Source: Thermoplasmatota archaeon (GTDB taxonomy: Archaea > Thermoplasmatota > Thermoplasmata > Thermoplasmatales > Thermoplasmataceae). Taken from it: DNA of 64,000 nucleotides. Made by a program: the position numbers and the translations under genes. How positions within the stretch are numbered: the stretch's first letter is position 1; each line of letters starts with the position of its first letter. The notes below the pieces were generated by a model. It searched no databases and was not told where the DNA came from. It saw nothing but the letters and a program-made list of their open reading frames with translations. The stretch spans positions 1-64,000 of the forward strand of contig JAMCUL010000004.1 in NCBI GenBank assembly GCA_023381355.1, in the 5' to 3' direction. Shown piece after piece: positions 8,114 through 17,576 of the stretch.

Positions 8114-9418
8114 ATGCGATTAACCTTCCCTTCTTGCTTGAATAACGAAATTCTCAACTTCATATACAACCTGAAAAGGGAGGGCATTAAGTATGATCTA
8201 TCAGTAATGAAGGACTTTGATCAGGATTATGGACTCCCCCACAGGAGCTTCAAGTCAATCCACGTAACCGGATCAAATGGAAAGGGATCAGTGGCCAATA
8301 TGGCATTCAACATACTGAGAAAAGGCAATACCTGCGGATTATATACCTCGCCACATCTTGTTAGATTCAATGAGAGAATTTTTGCCCAGGATAGGGAAAT
8401 AAGTGATTCAGAAATAGAAAATTATATGGACCTGTACAGGAAATTCATATCGGGCAATCTTAAATTAAACAGGAATCCTACATTTTTCGAGGTTACAACT
8501 GAGATGGCATTCCAGTTTTTTAAAGATATGAAGATGGAATGGGGATCGATCGAAGTCGGCCTCGGAGGAAGGCTAGATGCAACAAATATAATCATTCCAG
8601 AGATTTCTATAATTACCAGAATCAGTTATGAACACACAGACAAACTGGGGACCACCCTTCTGGAAATTGCCAGGGAAAAAGGGGGAATAATCAAGAGTGA
8701 AATTCCAGTCGTAACTGGCGAGACAAAAGGTGAACCAGTAAGGGAACTGAGAAGGATTGCATCTCTCAAAAAGTCAAGGATAATCGAGTCGCAGAAATAT
8801 ACTCGCCTGAAGTCATTTATTCCAACGGTAAGTGGATCGGAAATGGAGGTAGAGACAGAACACGAACAATATCATATAAACCTGAGAATGGCGGGTACAT
8901 TCCAGGTGGAAAACGTCAGGACCGTGATAAGTGCAATGGAGAATCTACCTGACCCCCCCGACAGGAAAAGAATCGAGAGGGGGCTGGAAAATTCCAGGTG
9001 GCCAGGGAGGATGGAAATAATCAATGAGAGCCCGCTTGTCATGATTGACTCCAGCCATAATCCCTCCGCTGCACTTACTCTGGCAAATTCAGTGATTCAG
9101 ATATTCAAAAGGAAGCCAGTTCTTGTTGTGGGAATGCTATCAGACAAGGATCATTACTCATACTTGCATAACATTTCAAAATGCGCTGATTCAATAATAC
9201 TCACAACACCTGTGGAACCACAGAGAAGTGTTGATCCGTTCAAACTCAAGTCCATTGCTGAGGATGTATTCAAGGAAGTCAAGGTACTGCCAGACCCGAT
9301 GGAAGCCTATGAATACGCCTTAAAAAATTATGACTTCATTCTGGTGACTGGATCCATGTATCTGATAGGAGAAATCGCATCCCGGCTGGGAATAAAGATG
9401 AAGCCGTACTGGGACTGA
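8114..9418 (+). CDS. folC: Folylpolyglutamate/dihydrofolate synthase (Mur-ligase family)
   Basis: ATP-dependent ligase that adds glutamate to folates, or forms dihydrofolate from dihydropteroate. Residues 51-63 contain the Mur-ligase P-loop VTGSNGKGSVAN, followed by the characteristic TSPHLVRFNERI segment, the VGLGGRLDATNI motif and, in the C-terminal domain, MIDSSHNPSA (domain 3 substrate loop). Length 434 is normal for FolC. The gene follows the long gap and precedes orc1/cdc6 by 87 bases on the same strand. The formate-tetrahydrofolate ligase gene elsewhere in this window implies that a folate-type C1 carrier is used. The ATG appears leaderless. Confidence 0.93.
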   Translation: MRLTFPSCLNNEILNFIYNLKREGIKYDLSVMKDFDQDYGLPHRSFKSIHVTGSNGKGSVANMAFNILRKGNTCGLYTSPHLVRFNERIFAQDREISDSEIENYMDLYRKFISGNLKLNRNPTFFEVTTEMAFQFFKDMKMEWGSIEVGLGGRLDATNIIIPEISIITRISYEHTDKLGTTLLEIAREKGGIIKSEIPVVTGETKGEPVRELRRIASLKKSRIIESQKYTRLKSFIPTVSGSEMEVETEHEQYHINLRMAGTFQVENVRTVISAMENLPDPPDRKRIERGLENSRWPGRMEIINESPLVMIDSSHNPSAALTLANSVIQIFKRKPVLVVGMLSDKDHYSYLHNISKCADSIILTTPVEPQRSVDPFKLKSIAEDVFKEVKVLPDPMEAYEYALKNYDFILVTGSMYLIGEIASRLGIKMKPYWD

Positions 9419-9505
9419 ACCATGTCTGATCACCATACCTGATCAATTCGTTATTAAAAATGCTTTTTACCCTTCTGAGATTACTAACCATTAACGGTGA
9501 ATAAT

Positions 9506-10732
9506 GTGAATCCATTTGACAGATACCAGTTTGAATCTTTGTCTCTTAAAGGCGATCTTTCCATATTGAGCGCAACACACGAGCCGGATAATTTTCCTCA
9601 CAGGGAGGAACAGATTTCAAGAATGGCGGATGCGATGAGTTCACTTCTTATGGGAATGAAGTCAACCCATCTCATTTTATATGGTAAAACTGGCACTGGA
9701 AAGACATCAGTAACGAAATTCGTAACGTCCAAGCTTAGTGAAAAAATCCCTGACAGGATCAGGGTCTGCTACATAAATTGCCAGAATTACGATTCTCCAT
9801 ATTCCATCATGGTCAATATCGCAAGGACTGTATTAGGACCTGAAAGGATTCCGCAGATGGGATGGACACTTGACAGGATATATGAATACCTTGTAGATGG
9901 GCTCAAAGGATGCCAGAAGAATATAATCATAGTACTTGACGAAGTGGACAAGCTTGTGGAGAAGAATGGAGGAGATTCCCTTTACCTCCTCCTGAAGATT
10001 ACAGATGAAAGCCAGGGGATTTCGGGCAGCATAATAGGGATAACGAACGACACGTCCTTCTATGAAAAACTTGATCCAAGAGTGAGGAGCAGGCTAAATA
10101 AGGAATCAATAGTATTCCCGCCATACAATTCTGAACAGCTCAGGGATATTTTACTCCCAAGAATCAAGGCCATACTACCTGAAGACTATTATGATGAATC
10201 GGCAGTGAATCTCTGTGCTGCCATAGGTGCCCAGGAGCATGGGGATGCAAGGAAGGCCATTGATCTGATGAGAGTGGCTATTGAGCTAACAATGAGGGAT
10301 TCTGCAAAGAAAATCACAAATGATTATGTTTACAAAGCAAGAGACAACCTCGAGATTGATATTATGAGGGAAACCATAAAAACCCTGCCCACACATTCAA
10401 AAATAGTTCTTCTCTCTGTAATTTTGTGTGGAGAGATTCATCCTAACTCTGCAACGACGGGTGAAGTTTCAGCGATATATAACAAACTCTGTAAGCAGGT
10501 TGGGATCACTCCCCTGACCCAGAGGAGAATAAGCGATTACCTGAGTGATCTCGAGGATTTTGGCCTCATATCAACAACACTCAAGAGTCTTGGGAGATAC
10601 GGGAGAACAAGGCTTATAAGAATAACAGGAAGGGAAAATGACATGAAAAGATATGCACTGGAAGATCAGGATCTGAAGACCCTTTCAGAAATAAAACAGA
10701 ATAGACAATACAAACTTGACGAAAATCTGTGA
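9506..10732 (+). CDS. cdc6: Orc1/Cdc6 replication initiator
   Basis: Archaeal origin-recognition and helicase-loading AAA+ ATPase. It contains a Walker A motif (YGKTGTGKTS, about residues 53-62), Walker B (IIIVLDEVDKL, about 144-154), sensor-1 region IIGITND, an AAA+ lid and a C-terminal winged helix ending near residue 390. I start it at GTG 9506 because the GGTGA ribosome site (9496-9500) sits exactly five bases before it, the same spacing as in the EF1A-S10 operon; GTG at 9497 would overlap that site. Length about 408 residues is typical. Archaeal origins often lie beside such genes, but no origin repeat is obvious here. Confidence 0.95.
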   Translation: MNPFDRYQFESLSLKGDLSILSATHEPDNFPHREEQISRMADAMSSLLMGMKSTHLILYGKTGTGKTSVTKFVTSKLSEKIPDRIRVCYINCQNYDSPYSIMVNIARTVLGPERIPQMGWTLDRIYEYLVDGLKGCQKNIIIVLDEVDKLVEKNGGDSLYLLLKITDESQGISGSIIGITNDTSFYEKLDPRVRSRLNKESIVFPPYNSEQLRDILLPRIKAILPEDYYDESAVNLCAAIGAQEHGDARKAIDLMRVAIELTMRDSAKKITNDYVYKARDNLEIDIMRETIKTLPTHSKIVLLSVILCGEIHPNSATTGEVSAIYNKLCKQVGITPLTQRRISDYLSDLEDFGLISTTLKSLGRYGRTRLIRITGRENDMKRYALEDQDLKTLSEIKQNRQYKLDENL

Positions 10733-10784
10733 AATTGCAGAATATCCCGTTGGTTACAGGATGGCACTTTAGGTGGAAGTTGGA

Positions 10785-11483
10785 TTATTCTATGTTCACC
10801 CTGAATTTCTCACCTATTTTCGGAATGATTACCCTGGTCTTTGTCTCATTCTCCACTAGTTTCCTGAACCTTTCTGGATCCTGCTTAATCAGGGGAAACG
10901 TGTTGTAATGCATGGGAATTGCAACCTTTGGCCTGATCATTTTTACCGCTTCCACCGCCTCATCAGGTGACATCGTGTAATGCCCACCAATTGGAAGAAG
11001 GGCTATGTCTGGCTTATACATTTCTCCAATAAGCTCCATATCCCTGAACACCCCTGTATCACCTGCGTGGTACACGGAGACCTTTCCGAAATCGACTATC
11101 ATGCCGCCTGGATTTCCTGCATATTTTCCTTCATAACTGGAAGAATGGAGAGCGGGAACGGCGGTTATTTTTATTCCACTGATTTCTACATTTCCACTGA
11201 AGTTGATATCGTGTATTTCCAGTGAACTTTCCTTCTCGGAAAGAAGCCATGCAAGTTCAACCATAGTTACGATGGGTGCGTTATTTCTCCTGGCGATGAA
11301 AAGGGAATCTCCCACATGATCCGAATGACCATGGGTGACAACCACGATATCCGTCTTAATATCTTCTTTTTTTATCTTTGCGGAAGGATTTCCATCAATG
11401 AAGGGATCTAAAATTACGTTCTTCCCATTTTCTATCTGAAAGCAGGCATGTCCATTCCATATCATTTCCACATTTCCTGTCAT
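10785..11483 (-). CDS. UPF0173 metal-dependent hydrolase
   Basis: A 232-residue metallo-beta-lactamase-fold protein of the UPF0173 group. The metal-binding HGHSDH motif is at residues 51-56; further ligands are in VPALHSS, HAGDTG and PMHYNTF near the C-terminus, all in the family order. Members are predicted metal hydrolases of unknown natural substrate, so no more specific reaction is assigned. It is a single gene, divergent from the LysE-type exporter gene across 68 bases that must hold both promoters. Confidence 0.92.
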   Translation of the reverse strand: MTGNVEMIWNGHACFQIENGKNVILDPFIDGNPSAKIKKEDIKTDIVVVTHGHSDHVGDSLFIARRNNAPIVTMVELAWLLSEKESSLEIHDINFSGNVEISGIKITAVPALHSSSYEGKYAGNPGGMIVDFGKVSVYHAGDTGVFRDMELIGEMYKPDIALLPIGGHYTMSPDEAVEAVKMIRPKVAIPMHYNTFPLIKQDPERFRKLVENETKTRVIIPKIGEKFRVNIE

Positions 11484-11551
11484 TATTGAACATGGATAAT
11501 TAGTACTAAAAGTTTGTAATATTTTAACTATAAAAAGCCTATATAGCGATA

Positions 11552-12160
11552 TTGATAACTACCTTCGACATTGTGTTCGGGGCGGCACTTGGAATATCTA
11601 TGGCCGCACCGCCTGGACCTGTGATGGCTATGATGTTCGCCAGATCCAAGGTCAGTCTGAGATCAGGTTTTTTGGTGGCCATGGGTGCTATGACTGCCGA
11701 TATAACCCTGATGATCATTGTGTTTGTTTTCAGGGACCTCGTTGACCTCAAGAGGTTTGAGACTCCAATTTTCCTTCTTGGCGGAATTTATTTTGTATAT
11801 CTCAGCATAAAAATGATGAAATCAATCAGGTCAGGAGGAAGCTTAATAGATGAAGATGATGAAAATATAACCGGTAGTTATGCTCGTGGACTTACGACAG
11901 GGCTCGTGAATCCCATGCAGATTTCGTGGTGGCTCACAGCAGGGTTGAGTGTAATGGAGGGATTTGGGACATCACCATTCTATTTCTTCTATGCCGGTAT
12001 AGTCGTATATACATACTCTATCTGCTACATAATAAACCGGTCCTTCCTGAAGTTTGGACAGAAACTTTCAATTGCAATTGATTCGGTGAGTGCTGGCGTC
12101 CTGATGGGATTTGGTGTATATTTTATCTGGGATTTCCTGGTGGGAATATCAGTATTTTAG
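11552..12160 (+). CDS. LysE/RhtB-family exporter
   Basis: A 202-residue membrane protein with about six helices. The N-terminal GAALGISMAAPPGPVMAMM segment (residues 10-28) is the LysE-family signature with the conserved PPGP, and NPMQISWW (about 117-124) matches the second conserved region. Members export amino acids or related small molecules; the substrate is unknown here. The start is TTG 11552, about 22-26 bases after ACTATAAAAAG, which fits leaderless expression. PdxS follows after 82 bases, with its own promoter-like TTTAATATATTG. Confidence 0.85.
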   Translation: MITTFDIVFGAALGISMAAPPGPVMAMMFARSKVSLRSGFLVAMGAMTADITLMIIVFVFRDLVDLKRFETPIFLLGGIYFVYLSIKMMKSIRSGGSLIDEDDENITGSYARGLTTGLVNPMQISWWLTAGLSVMEGFGTSPFYFFYAGIVVYTYSICYIINRSFLKFGQKLSIAIDSVSAGVLMGFGVYFIWDFLVGISVF

Positions 12161-12242
12161 TAAATATATATAAGAATAATCCAATGTCCAGATCTACGCA
12201 ATAAACCTTTAATATATTGTACCAATAGCATAAGGACTAGTC

Positions 12243-13253
12243 ATGGCTCTTAATATTTCAGATTTAAGATTTGGGGATGAACTCCTTAAAACAGGTTTTG
12301 CTAAGATGACAAAGGGTGGCGTGATAATGGATGTCACGAATGGGGAACAGGCAAGGATTGCAGAGACATCCGGGGCAGTTGCAGTCATGGCGCTTGAAAA
12401 GGTGCCTGCTGATATAAGGGCCCAGGGAGGTGTCGCAAGGATGGCTGATCCTGCCAAAATTAGGGAAATTATTGACTCCGTTACAATACCGGTAATGGCA
12501 AAGGTCAGGATCGGACATATAACTGAGGCTATGACACTTGAGGCAGTTGGCGTGGATATGATTGATGAAAGTGAAGTCCTCACACCTGCAGATCCTTTTT
12601 TCCATCTGAACAAAAAACAGCTTAAAATTCCAACCGTTTGTGGTGCAAGAAATCTTCCTGAGGCTCTGAGAAGGATATTTGAGGGGGCGGCAATGATAAG
12701 AACCAAGGGAGAAGCAGGTACTGGCAACGTGATTGAGGCGGTCAGACATATCAGGAATGTCTCCGAAGGCATAAAGATGGTTAAGGGAATGAGCAACAGT
12801 GATCTTTCGAAGGTTGCTGTTGCAATCACCGACTCATATCTAAGGCTAAAAAGGGAAACTATTATGGGGATGACACAGAAAGAAATGGCCCCAGACACGA
12901 ATGACGTCTATTACGGGATGGATATGTCTAAGATCAACGATGAAATACTGGCATTGCTTAAGGATGTAAAGAGAATGGGTAGATTGCCTGTGGTGAACTT
13001 TGCCGCAGGAGGCGTTGCGACACCTGCTGATGGTGCACTTATGATGAAGATGGGAATGGACGGAGTGTTTGTAGGTAGCGGTATATTCAAGTCACCAGAT
13101 CCAATTAAAATGGCAAAGGCCATTGTAGATGCGGTTGAGAACTTTGAGGATTACAGGTTGATCGGGAATGTTTCAATTGGCCTTGCCTCAATGGACGGAA
13201 AAAACATAGAGGAAATACCAAAGGAACAGAGACTTTCAGAAAGGGGAATTTAG
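12243..13253 (+). CDS. pdxS: Pyridoxal 5'-phosphate synthase subunit PdxS
   Basis: Synthase subunit of the two-protein vitamin B6 enzyme: makes PLP from ribose 5-phosphate, glyceraldehyde 3-phosphate and ammonia on a (beta/alpha)8 barrel. Catalytic lysines are visible as K87 in MAKVRIGH and K155 in [13 protein letters not shown]30 (IMDV) is the expected acid. Compared with bacterial enzymes of about 294 residues this 336-residue form has an insertion around residues 205-245, known in archaeal members. The glutaminase partner PdxT is not in this window; the PurQ at 54.5 kb is a different amidotransferase. Confidence 0.97.
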   Translation: MALNISDLRFGDELLKTGFAKMTKGGVIMDVTNGEQARIAETSGAVAVMALEKVPADIRAQGGVARMADPAKIREIIDSVTIPVMAKVRIGHITEAMTLEAVGVDMIDESEVLTPADPFFHLNKKQLKIPTVCGARNLPEALRRIFEGAAMIRTKGEAGTGNVIEAVRHIRNVSEGIKMVKGMSNSDLSKVAVAITDSYLRLKRETIMGMTQKEMAPDTNDVYYGMDMSKINDEILALLKDVKRMGRLPVVNFAAGGVATPADGALMMKMGMDGVFVGSGIFKSPDPIKMAKAIVDAVENFEDYRLIGNVSIGLASMDGKNIEEIPKEQRLSERGI

Positions 13254-13265
13254 ACCGGATCTTAA

Positions 13266-14000
13266 ATGCTATATGTCTTCTCATTACAATATATTTTAGT
13301 TGTTGCAGTGGTTCTTGTCTTCCTTTTCATATTTTCCCAGGCGCTTCATATGTTCGATTTCAAGGGCGCACTTGCAGCTGTGGCAATGGGTGCGGTTGTG
13401 TCCTTTCTGGGATACATAACATGGCTCATCCTGCTGATAATATTTGCGTCAGCCTCACACATCGTAACAAGATATCGTTTTAGTTACAAGAAGGAGCACA
13501 GGTATCAGGAGGGTGAGCAGGGAGAGCGCAAGATAAGCAATGTGATTTATGCAGGAAGCATAGGGATTATAGTTGCAATTGCGAACTTTGTTTCGCCACT
13601 GCATCTGCCATATTTTCTTCTCTTCGCTGCGGCGTTTGCAGCCATAACTGCTGACACATTTGGGTCTGAAATTGGCACCCTTGATTCGAATACCTACTTA
13701 ATCACCACAATGAAAAGGACAGTGACAGGAATAAATGGAGGTATTTCCTTTCTTGGAGAGGTTGCTGCACTTCTCGGATCAGTCATCATCGCCTTATGTT
13801 ATTCCCTGATGTCCATCAACGGACGTATCTTAGATGACTTTTTAGCAATTGCCCTTGCAGGATTCATAAGCTGCCAGATTGATTCCATACTCGGGGCGGT
13901 ATTTGAGAATAGAAATAAATTGAGCAAAGGCCAGGTTAATTTTCTTGCATCACTATCTTCAGTACTTATTGCACTTCCATTCTTCATATACATACATTAA
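13266..14000 (+). CDS. DUF92 family membrane protein
   Basis: A 244-residue integral membrane protein with six to seven helices. The signature ADTFGSEIGTLDSNTYLITT (about 138-157) and the later TGINGGISFLGE segment are diagnostic of the DUF92 family, which includes the plant phytyl-phosphate kinase VTE6. In archaea a role in isoprenoid (phytyl or geranylgeranyl) phosphate phosphorylation is plausible, but this is inferred by family only. It starts 12 bases after the pdxS stop, so the two are probably co-transcribed. A 190-base convergent gap follows. Confidence 0.9.
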   Translation: MLYVFSLQYILVVAVVLVFLFIFSQALHMFDFKGALAAVAMGAVVSFLGYITWLILLIIFASASHIVTRYRFSYKKEHRYQEGEQGERKISNVIYAGSIGIIVAIANFVSPLHLPYFLLFAAAFAAITADTFGSEIGTLDSNTYLITTMKRTVTGINGGISFLGEVAALLGSVIIALCYSLMSINGRILDDFLAIALAGFISCQIDSILGAVFENRNKLSKGQVNFLASLSSVLIALPFFIYIH

Positions 14001-14191
14001 TCTGGCTCTCAGATATCCATCTTAGTCGAATATCACTAGTTATGTGATTGCGGTGTTGAAAAAAGAAATTCCTCTATTCTATATCCAGGGTAAATGGTAA
14101 GATTGTAGTAAATCTTAAAGAAAGACTTCTGATACTACTCGATGAAAGCGGGGATTTACATAATTCAATACCCAATCCAGGGAGAAAATGC

Positions 14192-14848
14192 CTACTGCCT
14201 TGAAATAGCCTTCATTAGGAAATATTCTCTCTCAGTCGATATAACACTTCGCATGTCCTTAAAGCGATTCTTCCTGATCAGCGTTAAACCGGGATTACCA
14301 GTTCTTGTTATGAACGATGAAGATTCTTCAAGGAATTTCTCGGAATCAAGAATCACGTCACAGTTGAAACCTTCTTTGGGTGCTCCTGACCTGAAAAATG
14401 GATATTTTGACGCACTTAAAGAGAACCCCATAACAGGTTCAAAATTATTATCCAGTATGAATTCAGAATCCGGTCTTGCGATTATAACGTCAGATAACAG
14501 GGCAAATTCAACCCCTAAATTTCGTGTTTTTCCATTTATCATGGAGAATATTGGCTTCTCAATTGAAGTCATGAATGATACAGTTGCAGATGTTAAATCA
14601 AGATAATCCCGGGTATTTTCGAGTCCAATATTCCGGATTCCATTAAGGAAGTTCTTGTCAGTACCCGTTATAGCCAGCGATCGAACCTTATCATCTGTTA
14701 TTGCAAGAGTCATTACCTTAAGAAATTCATTGAAAAAATTCATTGAGACCATACCCTCATCGTCTGAGAGTATGACCACGACCCCTATGCCATCTTCCTG
14801 CCAGAAACTTATCTCCTTGTAACCAACGACCTTTGGTGCCTTACTCAT
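14192..14848 (-). CDS. Degenerate crotonase-fold protein
   Basis: A 218-residue protein with enoyl-CoA hydratase/isomerase fold signatures: KPIFSMINGK (99-108) and LGVEFALLSDVIIARPDSEF (111-130) align with the oxyanion-hole and core strands of crotonases. The glycine triplet of the oxyanion hole is replaced (RNLG instead of GGG), one Glu (E114) is kept, and the C-terminal trimerisation part is short compared with the usual 255 residues. Start chosen at ATG 14848, which overlaps the cytochrome b stop by eight bases; a longer frame to 14872 exists. Catalytic activity is uncertain. Its coupling to the respiratory genes is unexplained. Confidence 0.75.
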   Translation of the reverse strand: MSKAPKVVGYKEISFWQEDGIGVVVILSDDEGMVSMNFFNEFLKVMTLAITDDKVRSLAITGTDKNFLNGIRNIGLENTRDYLDLTSATVSFMTSIEKPIFSMINGKTRNLGVEFALLSDVIIARPDSEFILDNNFEPVMGFSLSASKYPFFRSGAPKEGFNCDVILDSEKFLEESSSFITRTGNPGLTLIRKNRFKDMRSVISTEREYFLMKAISRQ

Positions 14849-16532
14849 TGTAATATACCAGCCTGTAAACACGTAATCCTATACCGAATATTATAAGTAA
14901 CGCTCCAAGACCGATGCCGAAGGCTGCCTCCTGTTCCAGGTTGAGAGGGTTTGCCTGTATCATTAACCAGAGTATTTCTGCTGAGATGATGAAGAGAATT
15001 GATATTATAGCCTGGGCAACCCTTATGCTGATGTTGAGACCCTTAACTTCCTTGGGCTGCATCATACTCAGGTGAGTATACTCTGAAGATTTCACAGTTC
15101 CAAAGGCAGCAAAGGCGGTTGCAGCTCCAAAGGCACCAAGATTGAGCGCATTGGATGTGTTTATTCCCTGAAGGACTGACCCTATCTGCATGGCAAATTC
15201 AAAGATCGCAACAGAAAGAAGTATGAGGAAAATGACGAATGATGCTGTAAGCTTACTCAGTGATGGCTTGAATGCCCCCTTCTTATAAAGCCGGTTAAGC
15301 AGGAAGAAGGAGCCCATTACAAGAATGAATGGCGGTATAAGAACAATCATGACATCAGATGTGCTTATAGGAATACCGGGGGCCATAATTCCCCAGGCTG
15401 ATAGCAGGACCAGATAAATTATGGCCAGTACTCCGAATGATGTGAAGAATGGCCTTGAAAGTGGATGAAGATTATTTGATCTGTCTATGAAAGGTACTAT
15501 GAGGAAATAGATGAGTGGAATTCCCCCAAAAACGACCGATGCCATAAGTGCAGAGTATGCGCCGAAGGCGTTGAACATCTTGAAATCAACTGCCTTGTAA
15601 ACGAAAAGAAGGAACCATGGAGGATAAGGCGGGACAAATGCAGCCTCAGGAGATGATGGAGAAACCTGTGGGAATGGATCGAAGATTGGAGGAATCCCCA
15701 TATGAATCACCCTCATTGCATCGATTATACTCGGAAGTAATATCATTATTCCAAACGTGAATGCTGCAAGCTGAATCATGAAGAGCATATTATACGGGTA
15801 CCAGGGCTTGTGCTCTGGTTTTGATTTTTCAACTGCTGGTGCCTTATAGTTAACCTTTCTCTGGCTGGGCATCATTCCATTTGCCTCTGCAAGGTAGAAA
15901 TGAAAACCGAACAGGGCACCAACAAGTGCCGCCAGAATGATGTGGAAACCAAGCATCCTGATGAACAGCGAAGTATTAGTACCATTTCCAAAGACTATTG
16001 CTTCAGACATCTTTCCAAGAACCGGTACCGAGAGAGCAATTCCCCTTCCAACATCTGTTGCATCCGCAGAGAGGACGTCACCGGTCATGGAATAGCCAAA
16101 ATAGCCAACACCAATTGTCAGGGCGAGAAGAATGACACCTGTGACCCACTGAAGTTCTCTTGGCCTCTTGTATGCACCATTGAAGTAGTTCCGGAACATA
16201 TGCAGGTAAATCAGTACGATCATGGCATATGCCCCATACAGGTGAGTTGTCAGTATCAGTTCTCCATAGGGAACATCCCTCAGAATGTATTCAGTAGAAT
16301 TGTAAGCACTTGCCGGATTATAATATAAAAGCAGGATTAGACCGGTTACGACCTGGTAGATAAACGCCATGGAAATTAATGCGCCTGTCCAGTACCAGAA
16401 TCCCCCTTTCTTCCTCATGTAATCCGGTACTGTGGTTAAAGGTAATTCGCCAATCTTTAACGGGTCTTCTCCCAGGATGTTTTTAATGCTGATAGTTTTT
16501 CTCATATTGTCAATTGTATCTTTTATGCTCAA
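14841..16532 (-). CDS. Cytochrome b of a bc-type complex
   Basis: Di-haem cytochrome b of a quinol-oxidising bc complex in the cytoplasmic membrane. The haem ligands stand as two pairs with the required spacing: H97/H111 and H197/H211 in adjacent helices. At 563 residues it is longer than the mitochondrial type (about 380), with additional C-terminal helices, about 12-13 in all. The quinol-site motif PEWY appears as PPWF (in YPPYPPWFLLFVYK), losing the catalytic Glu of that position. It follows the Rieske gene by nine bases and is coupled to the crotonase-like gene downstream. No cytochrome c1 is present nearby. Confidence 0.93.
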   Translation of the reverse strand: MSIKDTIDNMRKTISIKNILGEDPLKIGELPLTTVPDYMRKKGGFWYWTGALISMAFIYQVVTGLILLLYYNPASAYNSTEYILRDVPYGELILTTHLYGAYAMIVLIYLHMFRNYFNGAYKRPRELQWVTGVILLALTIGVGYFGYSMTGDVLSADATDVGRGIALSVPVLGKMSEAIVFGNGTNTSLFIRMLGFHIILAALVGALFGFHFYLAEANGMMPSQRKVNYKAPAVEKSKPEHKPWYPYNMLFMIQLAAFTFGIMILLPSIIDAMRVIHMGIPPIFDPFPQVSPSSPEAAFVPPYPPWFLLFVYKAVDFKMFNAFGAYSALMASVVFGGIPLIYFLIVPFIDRSNNLHPLSRPFFTSFGVLAIIYLVLLSAWGIMAPGIPISTSDVMIVLIPPFILVMGSFFLLNRLYKKGAFKPSLSKLTASFVIFLILLSVAIFEFAMQIGSVLQGINTSNALNLGAFGAATAFAAFGTVKSSEYTHLSMMQPKEVKGLNISIRVAQAIISILFIISAEILWLMIQANPLNLEQEAAFGIGLGALLIIFGIGLRVYRLVYYNE

Positions 16533-16541
16533 AGATTCACC

Positions 16542-17330
16542 TCAACTAGAACTCATTTTTATTACTGTGGACTTCTTGAGATTTGAAATTGCGTTGCCGC
16601 CGGTCAAATCTGACGGATGCCCGAAAACCACAGGACCGATCAATTTCTTTGCGTAGAGATAATCAGTTATTGGATCCCATTTCAGTATAACATTTGGCAG
16701 TGGCCTATAAGTGGGATGAGTAACGATGCCTGCGCCCATGAATGGATTATATGTACTACCATGACAATTGCAATGTATTACTCCATAATCGAGTTCCCCA
16801 TTAGTATTCTGAGCTGCTATAGCAGCCTTTACATTTGCGGGAAGAGAATCGATCTCCGATGGTGGATAGTAATGAATTACCGGGGGAATACAGCCCAAGT
16901 GCTGGCATATTGCACTGAATGACACTATGTTTGAGTCCTTGCCTACTCCACCAGGAGAAAGAAATGTTGTACCAGTAGCATCAATGGTTACTGTCACAGG
17001 ATCAACCTTTACTGGGATTTCCTTGCCATTCGTCTCTATTTTGCCCAACTTTATAATGAAATTCGGTTCGTCAGATAAAGGATAGTAATATATCCAAATA
17101 GATGGACTGTTCATTTGGAATTCCTCAGATTTCAATGGTACAGGTGCAGAATTCCCTGAGTTCGGGTTCACCCAGTAAAGCTGAGTTTCAGGAAAGCTCG
17201 TCAAACCTACAGATGGAGTTACGAGATTTTGTACCACGCCTTTTCCAAGACCACCTGCTGCAACGACTGCAGAAAGACCGACGAGAACCTTGAGAAAACC
17301 CCTTCTTGATGGATCTTGTTCTCCTGTCAT
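16542..17330 (-). CDS. Rieske iron-sulfur protein
   Basis: Rieske [2Fe-2S] subunit of the bc complex, acting on the outer face of the membrane. The first 40 residues form a Tat-type signal/anchor (SRRGFLKVL followed by a hydrophobic helix). Cluster box I is CQHLGC (C142, H144, with C147 for the disulfide) and box II is CNCHGS (C187, H190, with C189). Between them lies a 39-residue loop, longer than usual, as in archaeal thermoacidophile forms. Length 262. It is the first gene of a three-gene unit with cytochrome b and the crotonase-like protein; 245 bases upstream have no gene. Confidence 0.96.
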   Translation of the reverse strand: MTGEQDPSRRGFLKVLVGLSAVVAAGGLGKGVVQNLVTPSVGLTSFPETQLYWVNPNSGNSAPVPLKSEEFQMNSPSIWIYYYPLSDEPNFIIKLGKIETNGKEIPVKVDPVTVTIDATGTTFLSPGGVGKDSNIVSFSAICQHLGCIPPVIHYYPPSEIDSLPANVKAAIAAQNTNGELDYGVIHCNCHGSTYNPFMGAGIVTHPTYRPLPNVILKWDPITDYLYAKKLIGPVVFGHPSDLTGGNAISNLKKSTVIKMSSS

Positions 17331-17576
17331 TGATGTGGTATAGAATTAATGTTTAAAATTGTTTTCTATTTGATTTCAAATTTCATGTGATATTCTCTCA
17401 AATATATGACCCTAATATGGTTCATCATTCCGGTCAAATGTTTTCAATAGATTGAGTTTTAATCACGACATAAGATCCACGTGAGATATAGAGAATCTCA
17501 TGTTCGATTTTCAAACTTGATGATTTTAAGTTCTGACTGCAATAATTCGTGAGGGGATTAATCAGTTTCTTTTTGC

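Noticed and set aside
14142-14606. A 154-codon plus-strand frame
   Set aside because: It is the antisense of the crotonase-like gene, which has clear family motifs.
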